Shown here: positions 24,569 to 33,044 of the stretch, piece by piece
Layout of the letters: every line of letters starts with the position of its first letter
How positions within the stretch are numbered: position 1 is the first letter of the stretch
Assembly: GCA_030697365.1 (NCBI GenBank)
Contig: JAUYQH010000083.1
Coordinates: 1 to 51,148 of the forward strand
Origin: Novosphingobium sp.
GTDB taxonomy: Bacteria; Pseudomonadota; Alphaproteobacteria; Sphingomonadales; Sphingomonadaceae
Direction of reading: 5' to 3'
Length of the DNA: 51,148 bases
Translations under genes and position numbers: made by a program
Notes under the pieces: generated by a model
The model's database searches: none
Told to the model about the DNA's origin: nothing
Seen by the model: the letters and a program-made list of their open reading frames with translations, nothing else

Positions 24569-25408
24569 GTGAGCCGCATCCATCTCCACCTCCTGTCGGA
24601 TTCAACCGGCGAAACGCTGGAGATGATCGCCAAGGCGGCGCTCGCCCAGTTCGACGATGCCGAAGTGATCCGCCACTTCTGGCCGATGGTCCGTTCACAG
24701 CAGCACCTCGACCGGATCATGGCCGAAATCGCGGCGAACCCGGGGCTGGTCCTGTTTACGCTGGTCGATGGCGGAATGCGAATGCGGCTGGAAGAAAAAT
24801 GCGCAGGCTTGGGTCTGCCGGTGGTCGCCGCGCTCGATGCGGTGAACGGTGCGCTCGAGGGTTTGCTCGGCCAGCGCGCCAAGGCCCGCCCTGGGCGCCA
24901 GCACGCGATGGACGCGGCTTATTTCGCGCGGGTCGAGGCGATCCAGTTCACCATCGCCCACGACGACGGGGTCAACTGGGAGAACTGGGAAGCGGCGGAC
25001 ATCGTCCTCGCCGGGGTCTCGCGTTCGTCGAAGACGCCGACATCGATCTATCTCGCCAACCGCGGCTACAAGACCGCCAACATCCCGATCGTGGTCGAAA
25101 GCCCGCCCCCGCCCGCCTTGTTCGCTTTGCGCAAGCCGCTGGTGGTGGGGCTGACCACCGCGACCGAGCGCCTCGTCCAGGTCCGCCGCAACCGCCTGCT
25201 GTCGATCGGCCAGGCGCCCGAGACCAACTATGTCGATGCCGAACACGTCGCCCGCGAGGTCCAGTTCGCGCGGCGGATGTTCGCCGACAACGGCTGGCCG
25301 GTGATCGACGTCTCGCGCCGCTCGATCGAGGAGACCGCCGCGGCGGTGATCAACTTGTACAACGAGCGCCAGGCCGACGGCGGCGAGAGCGGGACCAAGC
25401 CGATATGA
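24569..25408 (+). CDS. ppsR: DUF299 pyruvate-phosphate-dikinase/PEP-synthase regulatory kinase-phosphotransferase
   Basis: A bifunctional regulator that phosphorylates and dephosphorylates PEP synthase or pyruvate-phosphate dikinase. It has 279 residues. The N-terminus [15 protein letters not shown] and the P-loop [11 protein letters not shown] (149-159) are diagnostic, with [14 protein letters not shown] after it. The start is GTG at 24569. The gene is the alphaproteobacterial RP001-type neighbour of oriC. Its target enzyme gene is not in the window. It overlaps maf by four bases (ATGA at 25405). Confidence 0.93.
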   Translation: MSRIHLHLLSDSTGETLEMIAKAALAQFDDAEVIRHFWPMVRSQQHLDRIMAEIAANPGLVLFTLVDGGMRMRLEEKCAGLGLPVVAALDAVNGALEGLLGQRAKARPGRQHAMDAAYFARVEAIQFTIAHDDGVNWENWEAADIVLAGVSRSSKTPTSIYLANRGYKTANIPIVVESPPPPALFALRKPLVVGLTTATERLVQVRRNRLLSIGQAPETNYVDAEHVAREVQFARRMFADNGWPVIDVSRRSIEETAAAVINLYNERQADGGESGTKPI

Positions 25409-25989
25409 CCCTCATCCTCGCCTCCGCCAGCGCCTCGCGCAAGGCCATGCTCGAAGCCGCAGGCGTGGCGTTCGAGGTCCGCCCGGCCGATGTCGACGAG
25501 GCCGCGATCCGGCGCGAGCTGGTCGCGGTGCCGCCCGGCGAAGTCGCGATGATCCTTGCCGAGGCCAAAGCGCTGGCGGGCAGCGCCGCAGCACCCGGGC
25601 GGCTGGTGCTCGGCTCGGATTCGCTGGTCGATGTGTGTGGGCGGATATTCGGCAAACCGCACGGCCGCGACGAGGCGGCGGAGCACTTGCGGATGTTTTC
25701 GGGCCAGCCGATGCGGCTCCACAGCGCTGCGGTACTGATGCGCGATTGCGCCTGCGTGTGGCGTCATGGCGACGTGGCTACTCTGCAAGTCCGGGCACTT
25801 ACGCAGGATTTTATCGCCGCCTACCTCGACGCGGAGTGGCCCGATGTCGGCTATTGCGCGGGGGTCTTCCGGATCGAGGGGCGCGGGGTGCAGCTGTTCG
25901 AAAGCGTCGCGGGGAGTCACTTCACCGTGCTCGGGATGCCGCTTCTGCCGCTGCTCGGCGCGCTGCGCGAACAGGGCGAGATCGCGTGA
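25405..25989 (+). CDS. maf: Maf-family nucleotide pyrophosphatase
   Basis: Hydrolyses modified or non-canonical nucleoside triphosphates to monophosphates. The 194-residue product starts [19 protein letters not shown], the Maf signature binding phosphate, then [19 protein letters not shown] with the catalytic Asp region and [18 protein letters not shown] C-terminal motif [13 protein letters not shown]. The start at 25405 overlaps the ppsR stop by four bases and the stop overlaps aroE (GTGA). The substrate class (dTTP/UTP or m7GTP type) is not distinguishable by eye. Confidence 0.92.
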   Translation: MTLILASASASRKAMLEAAGVAFEVRPADVDEAAIRRELVAVPPGEVAMILAEAKALAGSAAAPGRLVLGSDSLVDVCGRIFGKPHGRDEAAEHLRMFSGQPMRLHSAAVLMRDCACVWRHGDVATLQVRALTQDFIAAYLDAEWPDVGYCAGVFRIEGRGVQLFESVAGSHFTVLGMPLLPLLGALREQGEIA

Positions 25990-26846
25990 GTGGACGACCC
26001 TACGCCGAAGTCATCGGCGACCCCATCGCGCACTCCAAGTCGCCGCTGATCCACAATTTCTGGCTGGCCAAGCTGGGGATCGATGCCGAATATCGCTCGT
26101 GTCACGTGCAGGCGGACGAGCTTGAAGACTATTGCGCGAAGAGACGCGAAGATGTCGCGTGGCGAGGGTGCAACGTCACGATGCCTCACAAGCAGGCGGT
26201 CATGCCCTTGCTCTACTCGGTCGATGAACTCGCTGCTTCGGTCGGAGCGGTCAACACGATCCGTCCGGCCTTCGATCTACTCCAGGTTGGCACAAACACC
26301 GATGTCGCGGGGTTTCTCGAGCCGCTTCGCGACGACTTGGGCCAGACCCACTATTTCCGCATGGCTCGGATACTGGGCACCGGCGGAGCAGCACGGGCGA
26401 TCGTTCACGCCCTTGCCAAAGAGCATTTCGTCATCATCCTCGCCGGGCGTGACCCAGCCAAGGCCGGTGCACTGCTGGCAGAACTCGATCCCGGCGGCGA
26501 GCATCACACGGTGGATCTGGCGCATTTCGCCGTGCCCAATGACTTTGCTTTCGATGATCGCGAGGGGTGTTGCGACCTGATCGTCAATGCCAGCCCGCTG
26601 GGGATGCGCGGCCAGCCGCCGCTTGGCTTCGACTGGAGCCATGCGCCGCCGGGTGCGATCGCTTACGACATCGTCACCGACCCGGTCGAAACCAGTTTCC
26701 TCACAGCCGCGCGTGAACACGGTCATCGTACAATCGATGGACTTGCCATGCTGACTGGCCAAGCCGCCGCTGCCTTCGAGCTGTTCTTCGGCCAACCCGC
26801 CCCGCGCGAGCACGACGCCGAACTACGCGCGCTGCTTACCGCATGA
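25986..26846 (+). CDS. aroE: shikimate 5-dehydrogenase AroE
   Basis: Reduces 3-dehydroshikimate to shikimate with NADPH in aromatic amino acid synthesis. It has 286 residues. The N-terminal substrate domain carries [19 protein letters not shown] and [15 protein letters not shown] (catalytic Lys). VGAVNTIR and [11 protein letters not shown] follow, then the NADP Rossmann motif [22 protein letters not shown] and [18 protein letters not shown] close the enzyme. The start GTG at 25986 overlaps the maf stop by four bases; the stop overlaps coaE. Confidence 0.95.
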   Translation: MSGRPYAEVIGDPIAHSKSPLIHNFWLAKLGIDAEYRSCHVQADELEDYCAKRREDVAWRGCNVTMPHKQAVMPLLYSVDELAASVGAVNTIRPAFDLLQVGTNTDVAGFLEPLRDDLGQTHYFRMARILGTGGAARAIVHALAKEHFVIILAGRDPAKAGALLAELDPGGEHHTVDLAHFAVPNDFAFDDREGCCDLIVNASPLGMRGQPPLGFDWSHAPPGAIAYDIVTDPVETSFLTAAREHGHRTIDGLAMLTGQAAAAFELFFGQPAPREHDAELRALLTA

Positions 26847-27490
26847 GCAAACCCTTCATCCTCGGCCTCACCGGCTCGATCGGGATGGGCAAGTCCGAAG
26901 TGGCGCGAATGCTCACAGAACTGGGCGTGCCGGTGTTCGATGCCGATGCCGCGGTACATGAGCTTCAGGGGCCGAACGGCGCGCTGCTCGCGCCGATCGA
27001 GCGGGCCTTCCCCGGAAGCACCGGGGCGCAAGGCGTCGATCGCCAGAAGTTGGGCGCGGCGGTGTTCGGGAATCCTGACAAGCTCCGCCTGCTCGAATCG
27101 ATTGTTCATCCCGAAGTCGCCGAGATGCGCCGCGCCTTCCTTGCCGACAATGCCGATGCGCCGCTGATCGTGTTCGACATCCCGCTGCTGTTCGAAAAGA
27201 CCGGGCAGCATGGGCTTGGTGCAGTCGCGGTGGTTTCTGCTCCCGCGGCGATGCAGCGTGAACGCGTCCTCGCGCGGCCCGGGATGACCGCCGACAAGTT
27301 CGAGAAGATCCTCGCGCTTCAGGTTCCCGATTCGGACAAACGTTCGCGCGCCGATTTCGTCATCGATACGGGAACATCACTGGCCCAAACCCGCACCCAG
27401 GTCGCCGCGCTGGTCGCGCATTTGTGCGAGAATGGGCCCTGGCCACCCTCCGAAGCAGACTTGCCAGCCGCGCCGGGTGCGCCGATATAG
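26843..27490 (+). CDS. coaE: dephospho-CoA kinase CoaE
   Basis: Phosphorylates the 3'-OH of dephospho-CoA, the last step of coenzyme A synthesis. The 215-residue product has the P-loop LGLTGSIGMGKSEVARML, VFDADAAVHEL with the catalytic Asp, and VFDIPLLFEKTG followed by the AAMQRERVLARPGMTADKF lid. It overlaps aroE by four bases (ATGA). The last 20 residues are a short acidic/proline tail outside the core. Confidence 0.95.
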   Translation: MSKPFILGLTGSIGMGKSEVARMLTELGVPVFDADAAVHELQGPNGALLAPIERAFPGSTGAQGVDRQKLGAAVFGNPDKLRLLESIVHPEVAEMRRAFLADNADAPLIVFDIPLLFEKTGQHGLGAVAVVSAPAAMQRERVLARPGMTADKFEKILALQVPDSDKRSRADFVIDTGTSLAQTRTQVAALVAHLCENGPWPPSEADLPAAPGAPI

Positions 27491-27499
27491 GGTTCAGCA

Positions 27500-28189
27500 A
27501 TGCGCGAAATCATCTTCGATACCGAAACCACCGGACTCGATCCGCAAAGCGGGGACCGGCTGGTCGAAATCGGTTGTATCGAGATGTTCAACCGGGTGCC
27601 CACGGGGCGCACATACCACGCCTATTTCAACCCCGGTCGCTCGATGCCCGCGGGGGCCGAGGCGGTTCACGGCCTGTCCGAAGTGTTTCTTTCGGACAAG
27701 CCGGTGTTTGCCGACAAGGCCGCCGAGCTGATCGAGTTCCTCGGCGAGGCGAAGCTCGTCGCGCACAACGCCGGGTTCGATTTCGGCTTCCTCAACATGG
27801 AACTCGCGCTGTGCGCGATGGACCCGGTGTGCCGCACGCGGATGATCGATACCGTCGCGCTGGCCAAAGTCCGCCACCCGGGCGCCAAGCTCAGCCTCGA
27901 CGCGCTGTGCACCCGCTATGGGATCGATCGCAGCCACCGGGTCAAACACGGCGCGCTGCTCGATGCCGAACTGCTCGCGCAGCTCTATGTCGAGCTGACC
28001 GGCGGGCGCCAGATCGGGCTGGGGCTAGTCGCCGAAGCTGCGGCCAACGATGCGCCCGTCTCCACCCTCATCGTGCGCCAGCGCCCGTTCCGCGCCCCGC
28101 GCCCCCATCAGGCGAGCGAGGACGAGCTCGCTCGCCACGCCGCTTTCGTCGCCACACTTTCCGCACCACTCTGGGTTTCGGCGAGATAA
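27500..28189 (+). CDS. dnaQ: DNA polymerase III epsilon subunit (3'-5' proofreading exonuclease)
   Basis: The proofreading exonuclease of the replicative polymerase. Of 229 residues, Exo I is FDTETTGLDPQSGDRLVEIG with the two catalytic acidic residues, Exo II is LVAHNAGFDFGFLN, and Exo III is DRSHRVKHGALLDAELLAQ with the conserved His and Asp. The C-terminal tail (about 180-229) would bind the polymerase alpha subunit. It lies nine bases after coaE, in the usual sphingomonad order. Confidence 0.94.
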   Translation: MREIIFDTETTGLDPQSGDRLVEIGCIEMFNRVPTGRTYHAYFNPGRSMPAGAEAVHGLSEVFLSDKPVFADKAAELIEFLGEAKLVAHNAGFDFGFLNMELALCAMDPVCRTRMIDTVALAKVRHPGAKLSLDALCTRYGIDRSHRVKHGALLDAELLAQLYVELTGGRQIGLGLVAEAAANDAPVSTLIVRQRPFRAPRPHQASEDELARHAAFVATLSAPLWVSAR

Positions 28190-28212
28190 CCTCCCGCCGC
28201 CCCGCAAGGAGG
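28190..28212 (+). promoter_or_regulatory. possible anti-Shine-Dalgarno hairpin ahead of hpf
   Basis: CCTCC at 28190-28194 is the exact complement of GGAGG at 28208-28212, the strong ribosome site of hpf (AAGGAGG, seven bases before the ATG). A 13-base loop would separate the arms. It could hide the ribosome site until melted, for example by temperature or a ligand; this is inference only. Confidence 0.35.
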
Positions 28213-28218
28213 CCGTCA

Positions 28219-28794
28219 ATGGAGACAAAGACCATGGATATCCGTGTTTCGGGACATCAGATCGCCACCGGCTCGGCCTTGCAGAGCCACGCCGAAGATC
28301 GCCTCACCGCGATCGTCGACAAGTATTTCGCCCGTGCGCTGTCCTCACAAGTGACGCTGGGCAAGGCGCCGCAAGGCGCGTTCCGCTGCGATATCGTCAC
28401 CCATGTCATGCAGGGGCTGATCCTCAAGGGTCACGCGATCGCGCAAGACGCCCATCAGGCGCTCGACCAGGCTGCGGACAAGATCGAGACCCAGCTGCGC
28501 CGCTACAAGCGCCGACTCAAGGATCACCACGGCCAGGCCGCGCTGGCCGCGCGGGAGGAAGAGGCCGCCTACACCGTGTTCGACGCGACCGAGGATACCG
28601 ATGACGCCGGCGATGCTCCGGTGGTGATCGCCGAGACCAAAGTCGATGTGCCCGAAGCCACCGTCAGCAACGCGGTGATGATGCTCGACTTGCGCAACAC
28701 CAATGCGCTGCTGTTCAAAAACGCTGGAACCGGGCTGCATAATATGGTCTATCGCAGGGGCGATGGCTCGATCGGCTGGGTCGAACCGCGCTGA
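28219..28794 (+). CDS. hpf: long-form ribosome hibernation promoting factor
   Basis: Binds the 30S subunit in stationary phase and dimerises 70S ribosomes into inactive 100S particles. It has 191 residues. The N-terminal S30AE domain covers about 5-105 (IRVSGHQIATGSALQ, ALDQAADKIETQLRRYKRRL). A variable linker is followed by a C-terminal dimerisation domain (AVMMLDLRNTNALLFKNA, VYRRGDGSIGWVEPR), the mark of the long form. The ATG at 28219 is set by AAGGAGG. It sits upstream of ptsN, a common proteobacterial pairing. Confidence 0.94.
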   Translation: METKTMDIRVSGHQIATGSALQSHAEDRLTAIVDKYFARALSSQVTLGKAPQGAFRCDIVTHVMQGLILKGHAIAQDAHQALDQAADKIETQLRRYKRRLKDHHGQAALAAREEEAAYTVFDATEDTDDAGDAPVVIAETKVDVPEATVSNAVMMLDLRNTNALLFKNAGTGLHNMVYRRGDGSIGWVEPR

Positions 28795-28925
28795 ACCGGC
28801 GGGGCTTGCTGCCGGAAGCTCGCTAGACCGAGGACATCCTGGGCGCGCTGCTGCGATCTCGGTCGCTGCAATCGCGTGTTTCGGATGTTGGCGGTCGTAC
28901 TCCGGCCGATTGAAGCGAAATCTCC

Positions 28926-29387
28926 ATGACACACCTATTCCTTCTCGAACCCGATGCGGTGGCCACCGTTCGCGCCATCGACAAAAGCCAGGTGCTTGGC
29001 GCACTCGCCGACCGTTTGGCTGCGGTCTATGGACTTGAGCGGAGCGAAGTGCTCGAGCGGATCGAGGAGCGCGAGCGTCTGGGCAGCACCGGCTTCGGGC
29101 GAGGGGTGGCGAGCCCGCATGCGCGCATCGCCGGGGTGACCGAACCGGTCGCGGCTTTCCTCCGCCTCGAAGCCCCGGTGGCCTTCGAGTCTGCCGACGG
29201 CATGCCGGTGAAGCTGGTGTTCGGTCTGCTTTCGCCGGAACAGGGCGGTGCTTCGCACCTACAGGCGCTCGCCGCGATCAGCCGCATGATGCGCGACGAC
29301 CGGATGCGCGCCAATCTCGAAGCTGCACCCGATGCCGAGGCGCTCTACGGCTTGCTCTGCAATGTCATCGACCGCGACGCCGCCTGA
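28926..29387 (+). CDS. ptsN: PTS IIA-like nitrogen regulatory protein PtsN (EIIA-Ntr)
   Basis: A cytoplasmic regulatory phosphotransfer protein of the nitrogen PTS branch. Of 153 residues, the phospho-accepting residue is His65 in GVASPHARI, flanked by GSTGFGRG as in EIIA-Ntr. LVFGLLSPEQGGASHLQALA matches the family C-terminal half. In other bacteria it affects potassium uptake and stress control. The ATG at 28926 follows GCGAAAT at low quality. It is separated from hpf by 131 bases and overlapped by the thioesterase gene (26 bases). Confidence 0.9.
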   Translation: MTHLFLLEPDAVATVRAIDKSQVLGALADRLAAVYGLERSEVLERIEERERLGSTGFGRGVASPHARIAGVTEPVAAFLRLEAPVAFESADGMPVKLVFGLLSPEQGGASHLQALAAISRMMRDDRMRANLEAAPDAEALYGLLCNVIDRDAA

Positions 29388-29838
29388 AACCGAGGACGGT
29401 GGCGCCGCGTTCCACTATCGCGCGCTCGAACGGCTCTACGCCGAAGCGCCGATAAACCGGCTGTTCCGCTCAGAACTGGCGATCGAGGACGCGGGTCGCG
29501 CGCGGATCGAGTTCGCGGTCACGCCAGACACCTTTCATGCGGCGGGGGCGGCGCATGGCACGATCTATTTCAAGATGCTCGACGATGCTGCGTTCTACGC
29601 CGCCAACACGCTGATCACCGACCGCTTCCTTCTGACCACCTCGTTCAACCTCCACTTCACCCGCCCGGCGCGCGAGGGCCAGGTCGTCGCGCACGGCCGC
29701 TGGATCAGCGGGCGCCGCCGTGTGCTGGTCGCCGAAGCCTGGCTGATCGATGAAGAAGGCGAAATGATCGGGCGCGGGACCGGAACCTTCATGCGCTCGC
29801 ACATCGCACTCTCGGGGCTGCCGGGCTACGCCGGATGA
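29362..29838 (+). CDS. hotdog-fold thioesterase (PaaI-like)
   Basis: A 158-residue predicted acyl-CoA thioesterase. The hotdog core is FHAAGAAHGTIYFKMLDDAAFYAAN, with the helix after HGT typical of PaaI/4HBT members, and SFNLHFTRPAREGQVVAHGRWI. The catalytic acid is probably the Asp pair of MLDDA. The substrate is unknown. The start at 29362 lies 26 bases inside the ptsN 3' end. It overlaps the DUF1491 gene by four bases (ATGA at 29835). Confidence 0.85.
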   Translation: MSSTATPPETEDGGAAFHYRALERLYAEAPINRLFRSELAIEDAGRARIEFAVTPDTFHAAGAAHGTIYFKMLDDAAFYAANTLITDRFLLTTSFNLHFTRPAREGQVVAHGRWISGRRRVLVAEAWLIDEEGEMIGRGTGTFMRSHIALSGLPGYAG

Positions 29839-30173
29839 GCGAGACCCCGCGGTTGTCCGCGCACCTCGAAGTTTCGGGCTTGATCCGGCGTGTCGCTGCC
29901 GCAGGCGGGTTCGCCGCGGTGTTGGCCAAAGGGGAACCCGATTCGGGAACAATATTGCTGATTCTCCGTGATCCGCGAAACAACCCGCGCATATTTGAGC
30001 GGATGCCGAACCCCGACGGCAGCCGTCCATGGACCCTGAATCGCACACAAGATACGGAGAAAAAACAGGAATTTGAGGATTATCTGACCCGTCGCCAGGC
30101 CCAGGATCGCGACTTGTGGATCATAGAACTGGACAGCCCGAATCCCGAACGGTTCATCCGGGATTCAAGTTAA
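29835..30173 (+). CDS. DUF1491-family protein
   Basis: A 112-residue soluble protein: LSAHLEVSGLIRRVAAAGGFAAVL, then GTILLILRDPRNNPRIFER and EDYLTRRQAQDRDLWIIELD. This order matches DUF1491, a small alphaproteobacterial family without known function. It is coupled to the thioesterase gene by a four-base overlap and ends 203 bases before sleB. Confidence 0.85.
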   Translation: MSETPRLSAHLEVSGLIRRVAAAGGFAAVLAKGEPDSGTILLILRDPRNNPRIFERMPNPDGSRPWTLNRTQDTEKKQEFEDYLTRRQAQDRDLWIIELDSPNPERFIRDSS

Positions 30174-30178
30174 CGGCG

Positions 30179-30206
30179 TTGACTCTGCTGCACCGCACAA
30201 TAATTG
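30179..30206 (+). promoter_or_regulatory. possible sigma70 promoter for the sleB-like gene
   Basis: TTGACT (30179-30184) and TAATTG (30201-30206) are 16 bases apart and resemble -35 and -10 elements. They lie in the 203-base gap before the cell-wall hydrolase. No other gene was seen in that gap. Confidence 0.3.
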
Positions 30207-30376
30207 CGGAGCTTCCAGTTTGGCGTAGGCGGCGTCTCGGGGTTTTCAGCCCTGGCGCAAGCACGCAGACGGGGAGTCGCCGGCACGGTCTCGGCGGGGT
30301 TCTGCACGATCAACGTGCAGGGGAAAGCCCGTTCATACCGTGCGCCGGGCTGCTCACCGCCCAATGCAGATAATCC

Positions 30377-31012
30377 ATGAACACCAAGCTTCGTTACGCC
30401 AGCACGATTGCCGTTGCTGCGACATTGATTACAACCCTTCTCAGCGCCGAGGGTTCCGGAGTGGCGGCCCAGCCGCTCCCCACGCAAGCCGAAATAGTCC
30501 AGGCTTCTCCTGAATTTACCAGCCAGCCTGTCGTCCAGCCGCTTCCCGCTCCCGCGGTCGAGGCACCTTCAGACAAAGTGGCTCAAACTCCGGTCGATGC
30601 CGGATCGCTCGCGCAGCTCGTTGCTGCAACCCCCACTCCCACGGACCTCTCCAACGAACTCGCCTGCCTGGCAGGCGCGGTCTATTTCGAGGCCAAGGGC
30701 GAGACGCTCGCCGGCCAGCTCGCGGTTGGTCGGGTGATCGTCGCCCGCGCCAAGTCGGGGCGCTTCCCCGCCAGCTATTGCGGTGTGGTCTACCAGCGCT
30801 CGCAGTTCTCGTTCGTTCGCGGCCAGTCGATGCCCGCGATCAACAAGTCGGGCCGCGCCTGGACCGAAGCCGCGCGGATCGCCCGAATCGCGCACGAAGG
30901 CAGCTGGAAGAGCCCGGTCGAGGGCGCCCTTTTCTTCCACGCCAAGCACGTTTCGCCGGGCTGGCGGCTGACCCGCCTCGCGCGGATCGACAACCACGTG
31001 TTCTACAGGTGA
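30377..31012 (+). CDS. cell wall hydrolase, SleB/CwlJ family
   Basis: An exported peptidoglycan hydrolase of 211 residues. A signal peptide covers about 1-30 (ending GVAAQP), then a Pro/Ala/Gln-rich linker (about 32-95). The hydrolase_2 domain follows: LACLAGAVYFEAKGETLAGQ with the catalytic Glu, AVGRVIVARAKSGRFPASYC and RGQSMPAINKSGRAWTEA, to the C-terminal IDNHVFYR. In this family it cleaves the glycan backbone. The start ATG at 30377 gives a normal signal peptide. Confidence 0.9.
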   Translation: MNTKLRYASTIAVAATLITTLLSAEGSGVAAQPLPTQAEIVQASPEFTSQPVVQPLPAPAVEAPSDKVAQTPVDAGSLAQLVAATPTPTDLSNELACLAGAVYFEAKGETLAGQLAVGRVIVARAKSGRFPASYCGVVYQRSQFSFVRGQSMPAINKSGRAWTEAARIARIAHEGSWKSPVEGALFFHAKHVSPGWRLTRLARIDNHVFYR

Positions 31013-31047
31013 CGATCGCCACGCTTTTCGCGTGACGAGAGGGGAAA

Positions 31048-31095
31048 GAGGCGGATCACGGCGGGGCTAACCCCAGTCCAGCCGCGATCCGCCTC
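31048..31095. terminator. bidirectional hairpin terminator between convergent sleB-like and xth genes
   Basis: A 15-base stem, GAGGCGGATCACGGC at 31048-31062 against GCCGCGATCCGCCTC at 31081-31095, pairs at 14 of 15 positions. The 18-base loop contains its own GGGG/CCCC hairpin. On the plus strand it is followed by GTTTATCTTC; on the minus strand by TTTCCCCTC. Both are T-rich, so it can serve both converging genes. Confidence 0.75.
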
Positions 31096-31097
31096 GT

Positions 31098-31871
31098 TTA
31101 TCTTCGCAATTCCACCCACATCGGGGCGTGATCGCTGGCTTTCTCGCGGCCGCGGTATTCCTTGTCCACGCCCGCCGCGCTTAACCGGTCGGCCAGTTCG
31201 GGCGAGAGCAGCGCGTGGTCGATACGGAAACCATGATCGCGCTGCCACGCGCCCGCCTGGTAATCCCAGAAGGTCCACACCCCGCCGCGCGGGTTGAGCG
31301 TGTCTATCGCATCGGTCCAGCCGTCGTGGAGCAGCCGCGCATAGGCATCGCGCGAATCGGGCTGCATCAGCGCATCGGCGGCCATCGCGGCGGGCGACCA
31401 GACGTCCTTGTCCTCGGGGATGACGTTGAAATCGCCGATCACCACCGCGGGAACCTCGTCGCGCCGCAATGCCCGCATCCGGGCGTGCAGCCGTTGCATC
31501 CACGCCAGCTTGTAGTCGAACTTCGGCCCCGGAACCGGGTTGCCGTTAGGCAGGTAGATGCACGCCACGCGGATCCCGAACACGTCGGCCTCGATATAGC
31601 GCGAATGCTCATCGGTGGGATCGCCGGGGAGGCCGCGCTGAATCTCGATCGGCTCGACCCCATCGGCCAGGATCGCCACGCCGTTGAAGCCCTTCTGGCC
31701 GTGCCAGATCGCGTGATAGCCGATCGCCGCGAACTCGTGGCCGGGAAAGCCCTCGTCCTGGCTCTTGATCTCCTGCAAGCAGGCGACAGCAGGCCGCGTT
31801 TCCTGGAGCCACTCGAGCAGGCGGGGGAGACGCGCCTTGACCCCGTTTATGTTGAAAGAGGCGATGCGCAC
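31098..31871 (-). CDS. xth: exodeoxyribonuclease III / AP endonuclease
   Basis: Base-excision-repair enzyme that cuts at abasic sites and trims 3' ends. Of 257 residues, it begins RIASFNINGVKARL, has ACLQEIKSQDEGFP with the metal-binding Glu, VIGDFNVIPEDKDVW with the catalytic Asp-Asn, and DHAPMWVEL at the C-terminus with the Asp-His pair. The start GTG at 31871 directly touches the erpA stop TAG (31872-31874), with no gap, so translation is probably coupled. Confidence 0.95.
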   Translation of the reverse strand: MRIASFNINGVKARLPRLLEWLQETRPAVACLQEIKSQDEGFPGHEFAAIGYHAIWHGQKGFNGVAILADGVEPIEIQRGLPGDPTDEHSRYIEADVFGIRVACIYLPNGNPVPGPKFDYKLAWMQRLHARMRALRRDEVPAVVIGDFNVIPEDKDVWSPAAMAADALMQPDSRDAYARLLHDGWTDAIDTLNPRGGVWTFWDYQAGAWQRDHGFRIDHALLSPELADRLSAAGVDKEYRGREKASDHAPMWVELRR

Positions 31872-32204
31872 CTAAACGCTGAAGCTCGATCCGCAGCCGC
31901 AGCCGCTCGCAGCCTGGGGATTGCTCACCTGAAACGCGGAACCGCCAAGCGATTCGACGTAGTCGACCACGCAGCCCGCGACGAGGTCGAGGCTCACCGG
32001 ATCGACCAGCAGCTGCACCCCATCGGTTTCGGAAATCGAATCATCGCCATCGGGCGCGTCGGCCAGTCCGAACTTGTACTGGAAGCCCGAGCAGCCGCCG
32101 CCTTTGACCGACAACCGCAGCATCGCGGGCTTGCCCTGCTTGGCGGCAATCGCCGCGACGCGTTTGGCGGCGTTCGGCGCGAGCGTGATCGGGGAGGTTT
32201 CCAT
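31872..32204 (-). CDS. erpA: A-type iron-sulfur carrier / insertion protein ErpA
   Basis: Delivers [4Fe-4S] or [2Fe-2S] clusters to apoproteins. The 110-residue product has the three invariant cysteines: Cys38 in GGGCSGF, and Cys102 and Cys104 in GCGCGSSF. The longer open frame is rejected because METSPITLAP gives the normal start; ATG at 32204. It could equally be named iscA by sequence alone. It is joined directly to xth and lies 31 bases from the CBS gene, all leftward. Confidence 0.92.
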   Translation of the reverse strand: METSPITLAPNAAKRVAAIAAKQGKPAMLRLSVKGGGCSGFQYKFGLADAPDGDDSISETDGVQLLVDPVSLDLVAGCVVDYVESLGGSAFQVSNPQAASGCGCGSSFSV

Positions 32205-32235
32205 CACTCCCAGATAGGGATGCCGAGCCTTGCGC

Positions 32236-32667
32236 TCAAGCGGTCTGAATATAGCTGCGCATCGCCTCAGCTTCGGCCTCGATCCGGTCGATCCGATACT
32301 TGACCAAGTCGCCGATCGAAACGAAGCCGACCACACGCCCGTCTCCCTCGACGGGCAGGTGGCGGATGCGGCGGCGGGTCATCAGCGCCAGCGCCTCGTC
32401 CACCGAGGTCTGCGGGGCGATCGTAATTGCCGGCGCCGTCATGACGTCGGCCACCTTGAGGCTCAGCGCTTCGGCGCCACGGCTGTGCAGGCAATAGAGC
32501 ACGTCACGTTCGGAAAAGATGCCCGCGATCTTGCCGTCGGAATCGTAGACCGGCAGCGCGCCGATCCGCCGCGTCGCGAGCATCTCCACCGCATCGGCAA
32601 ATCCGTCGTCGGTCCGGCACGACCATACCTCGGTCCCGCGCCCTGCGATAAGCCTGGCTATCGTCAT
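32236..32667 (-). CDS. CBS-domain pair protein
   Basis: A 143-residue protein with two CBS domains: DDGFADAVEMLATRRIGALPVYD and SVDEALALMTRRRIRHLPV, followed by VVGFVSIGDLVKYRID. Such stand-alone CBS proteins bind adenosyl nucleotides as an energy or redox sensor; no partner is visible. The start ATG at 32667 is preceded by AGAGGAGA. It reads leftward into erpA. Confidence 0.9.
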   Translation of the reverse strand: MTIARLIAGRGTEVWSCRTDDGFADAVEMLATRRIGALPVYDSDGKIAGIFSERDVLYCLHSRGAEALSLKVADVMTAPAITIAPQTSVDEALALMTRRRIRHLPVEGDGRVVGFVSIGDLVKYRIDRIEAEAEAMRSYIQTA

Positions 32668-32750
32668 CGCCGTCTCCTCTCGCTGGAACGGGATGATGCC
32701 ATGAATTGTCCGGCCTTGCCAGCGCCACCTCCGGCGCCCATCTGCAAGCC

Positions 32751-33044
32751 ATGACCCCGCCTTCCCCGCTCGACGACCCGCGCAATGCCGGCTTCGCCTG
32801 GGCGCGCTACAAATGGCTGATGAAGCTGATGGCGGGCATCACCCTGGCGGTTGTCGCGCTTTCCCTGGTACTGCTCCATCGCCTCAACGGCCCGGTCTCG
32901 ATCCACTTCTACATCGCCACCGGGCTGGGCATCGGCGCGGCGATGATGCTGACCGCGGCGCTGATGGGGCTGGTGTTCCTGTCGAGCGGCACCGGCCACG
33001 ACGAATCGATCGCCGACCCGCTCGAAGATGAGCATGAGCGCTAG
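32751..33044 (+). CDS. small two-helix membrane protein, unassigned
   Basis: A 97-residue protein with two hydrophobic helices ([18 protein letters not shown] and [20 protein letters not shown]) and an acidic tail ([13 protein letters not shown]). Not recognised. The start ATG at 32751 has no strong ribosome site. The 3' end overlaps the convergent ferredoxin gene by four bases (33041-33044). Confidence 0.7.
   Translation: MTPPSPLDDPRNAGFAWARYKWLMKLMAGITLAVVALSLVLLHRLNGPVSIHFYIATGLGIGAAMMLTAALMGLVFLSSGTGHDESIADPLEDEHER

Noticed and set aside
24260..24589. Small open frames on both strands inside the hemE-ppsR gap
   Set aside because: They overlap the DnaA-like boxes and AT tract, have no ribosome sites and unlike-protein composition; the non-coding origin reading fits better.
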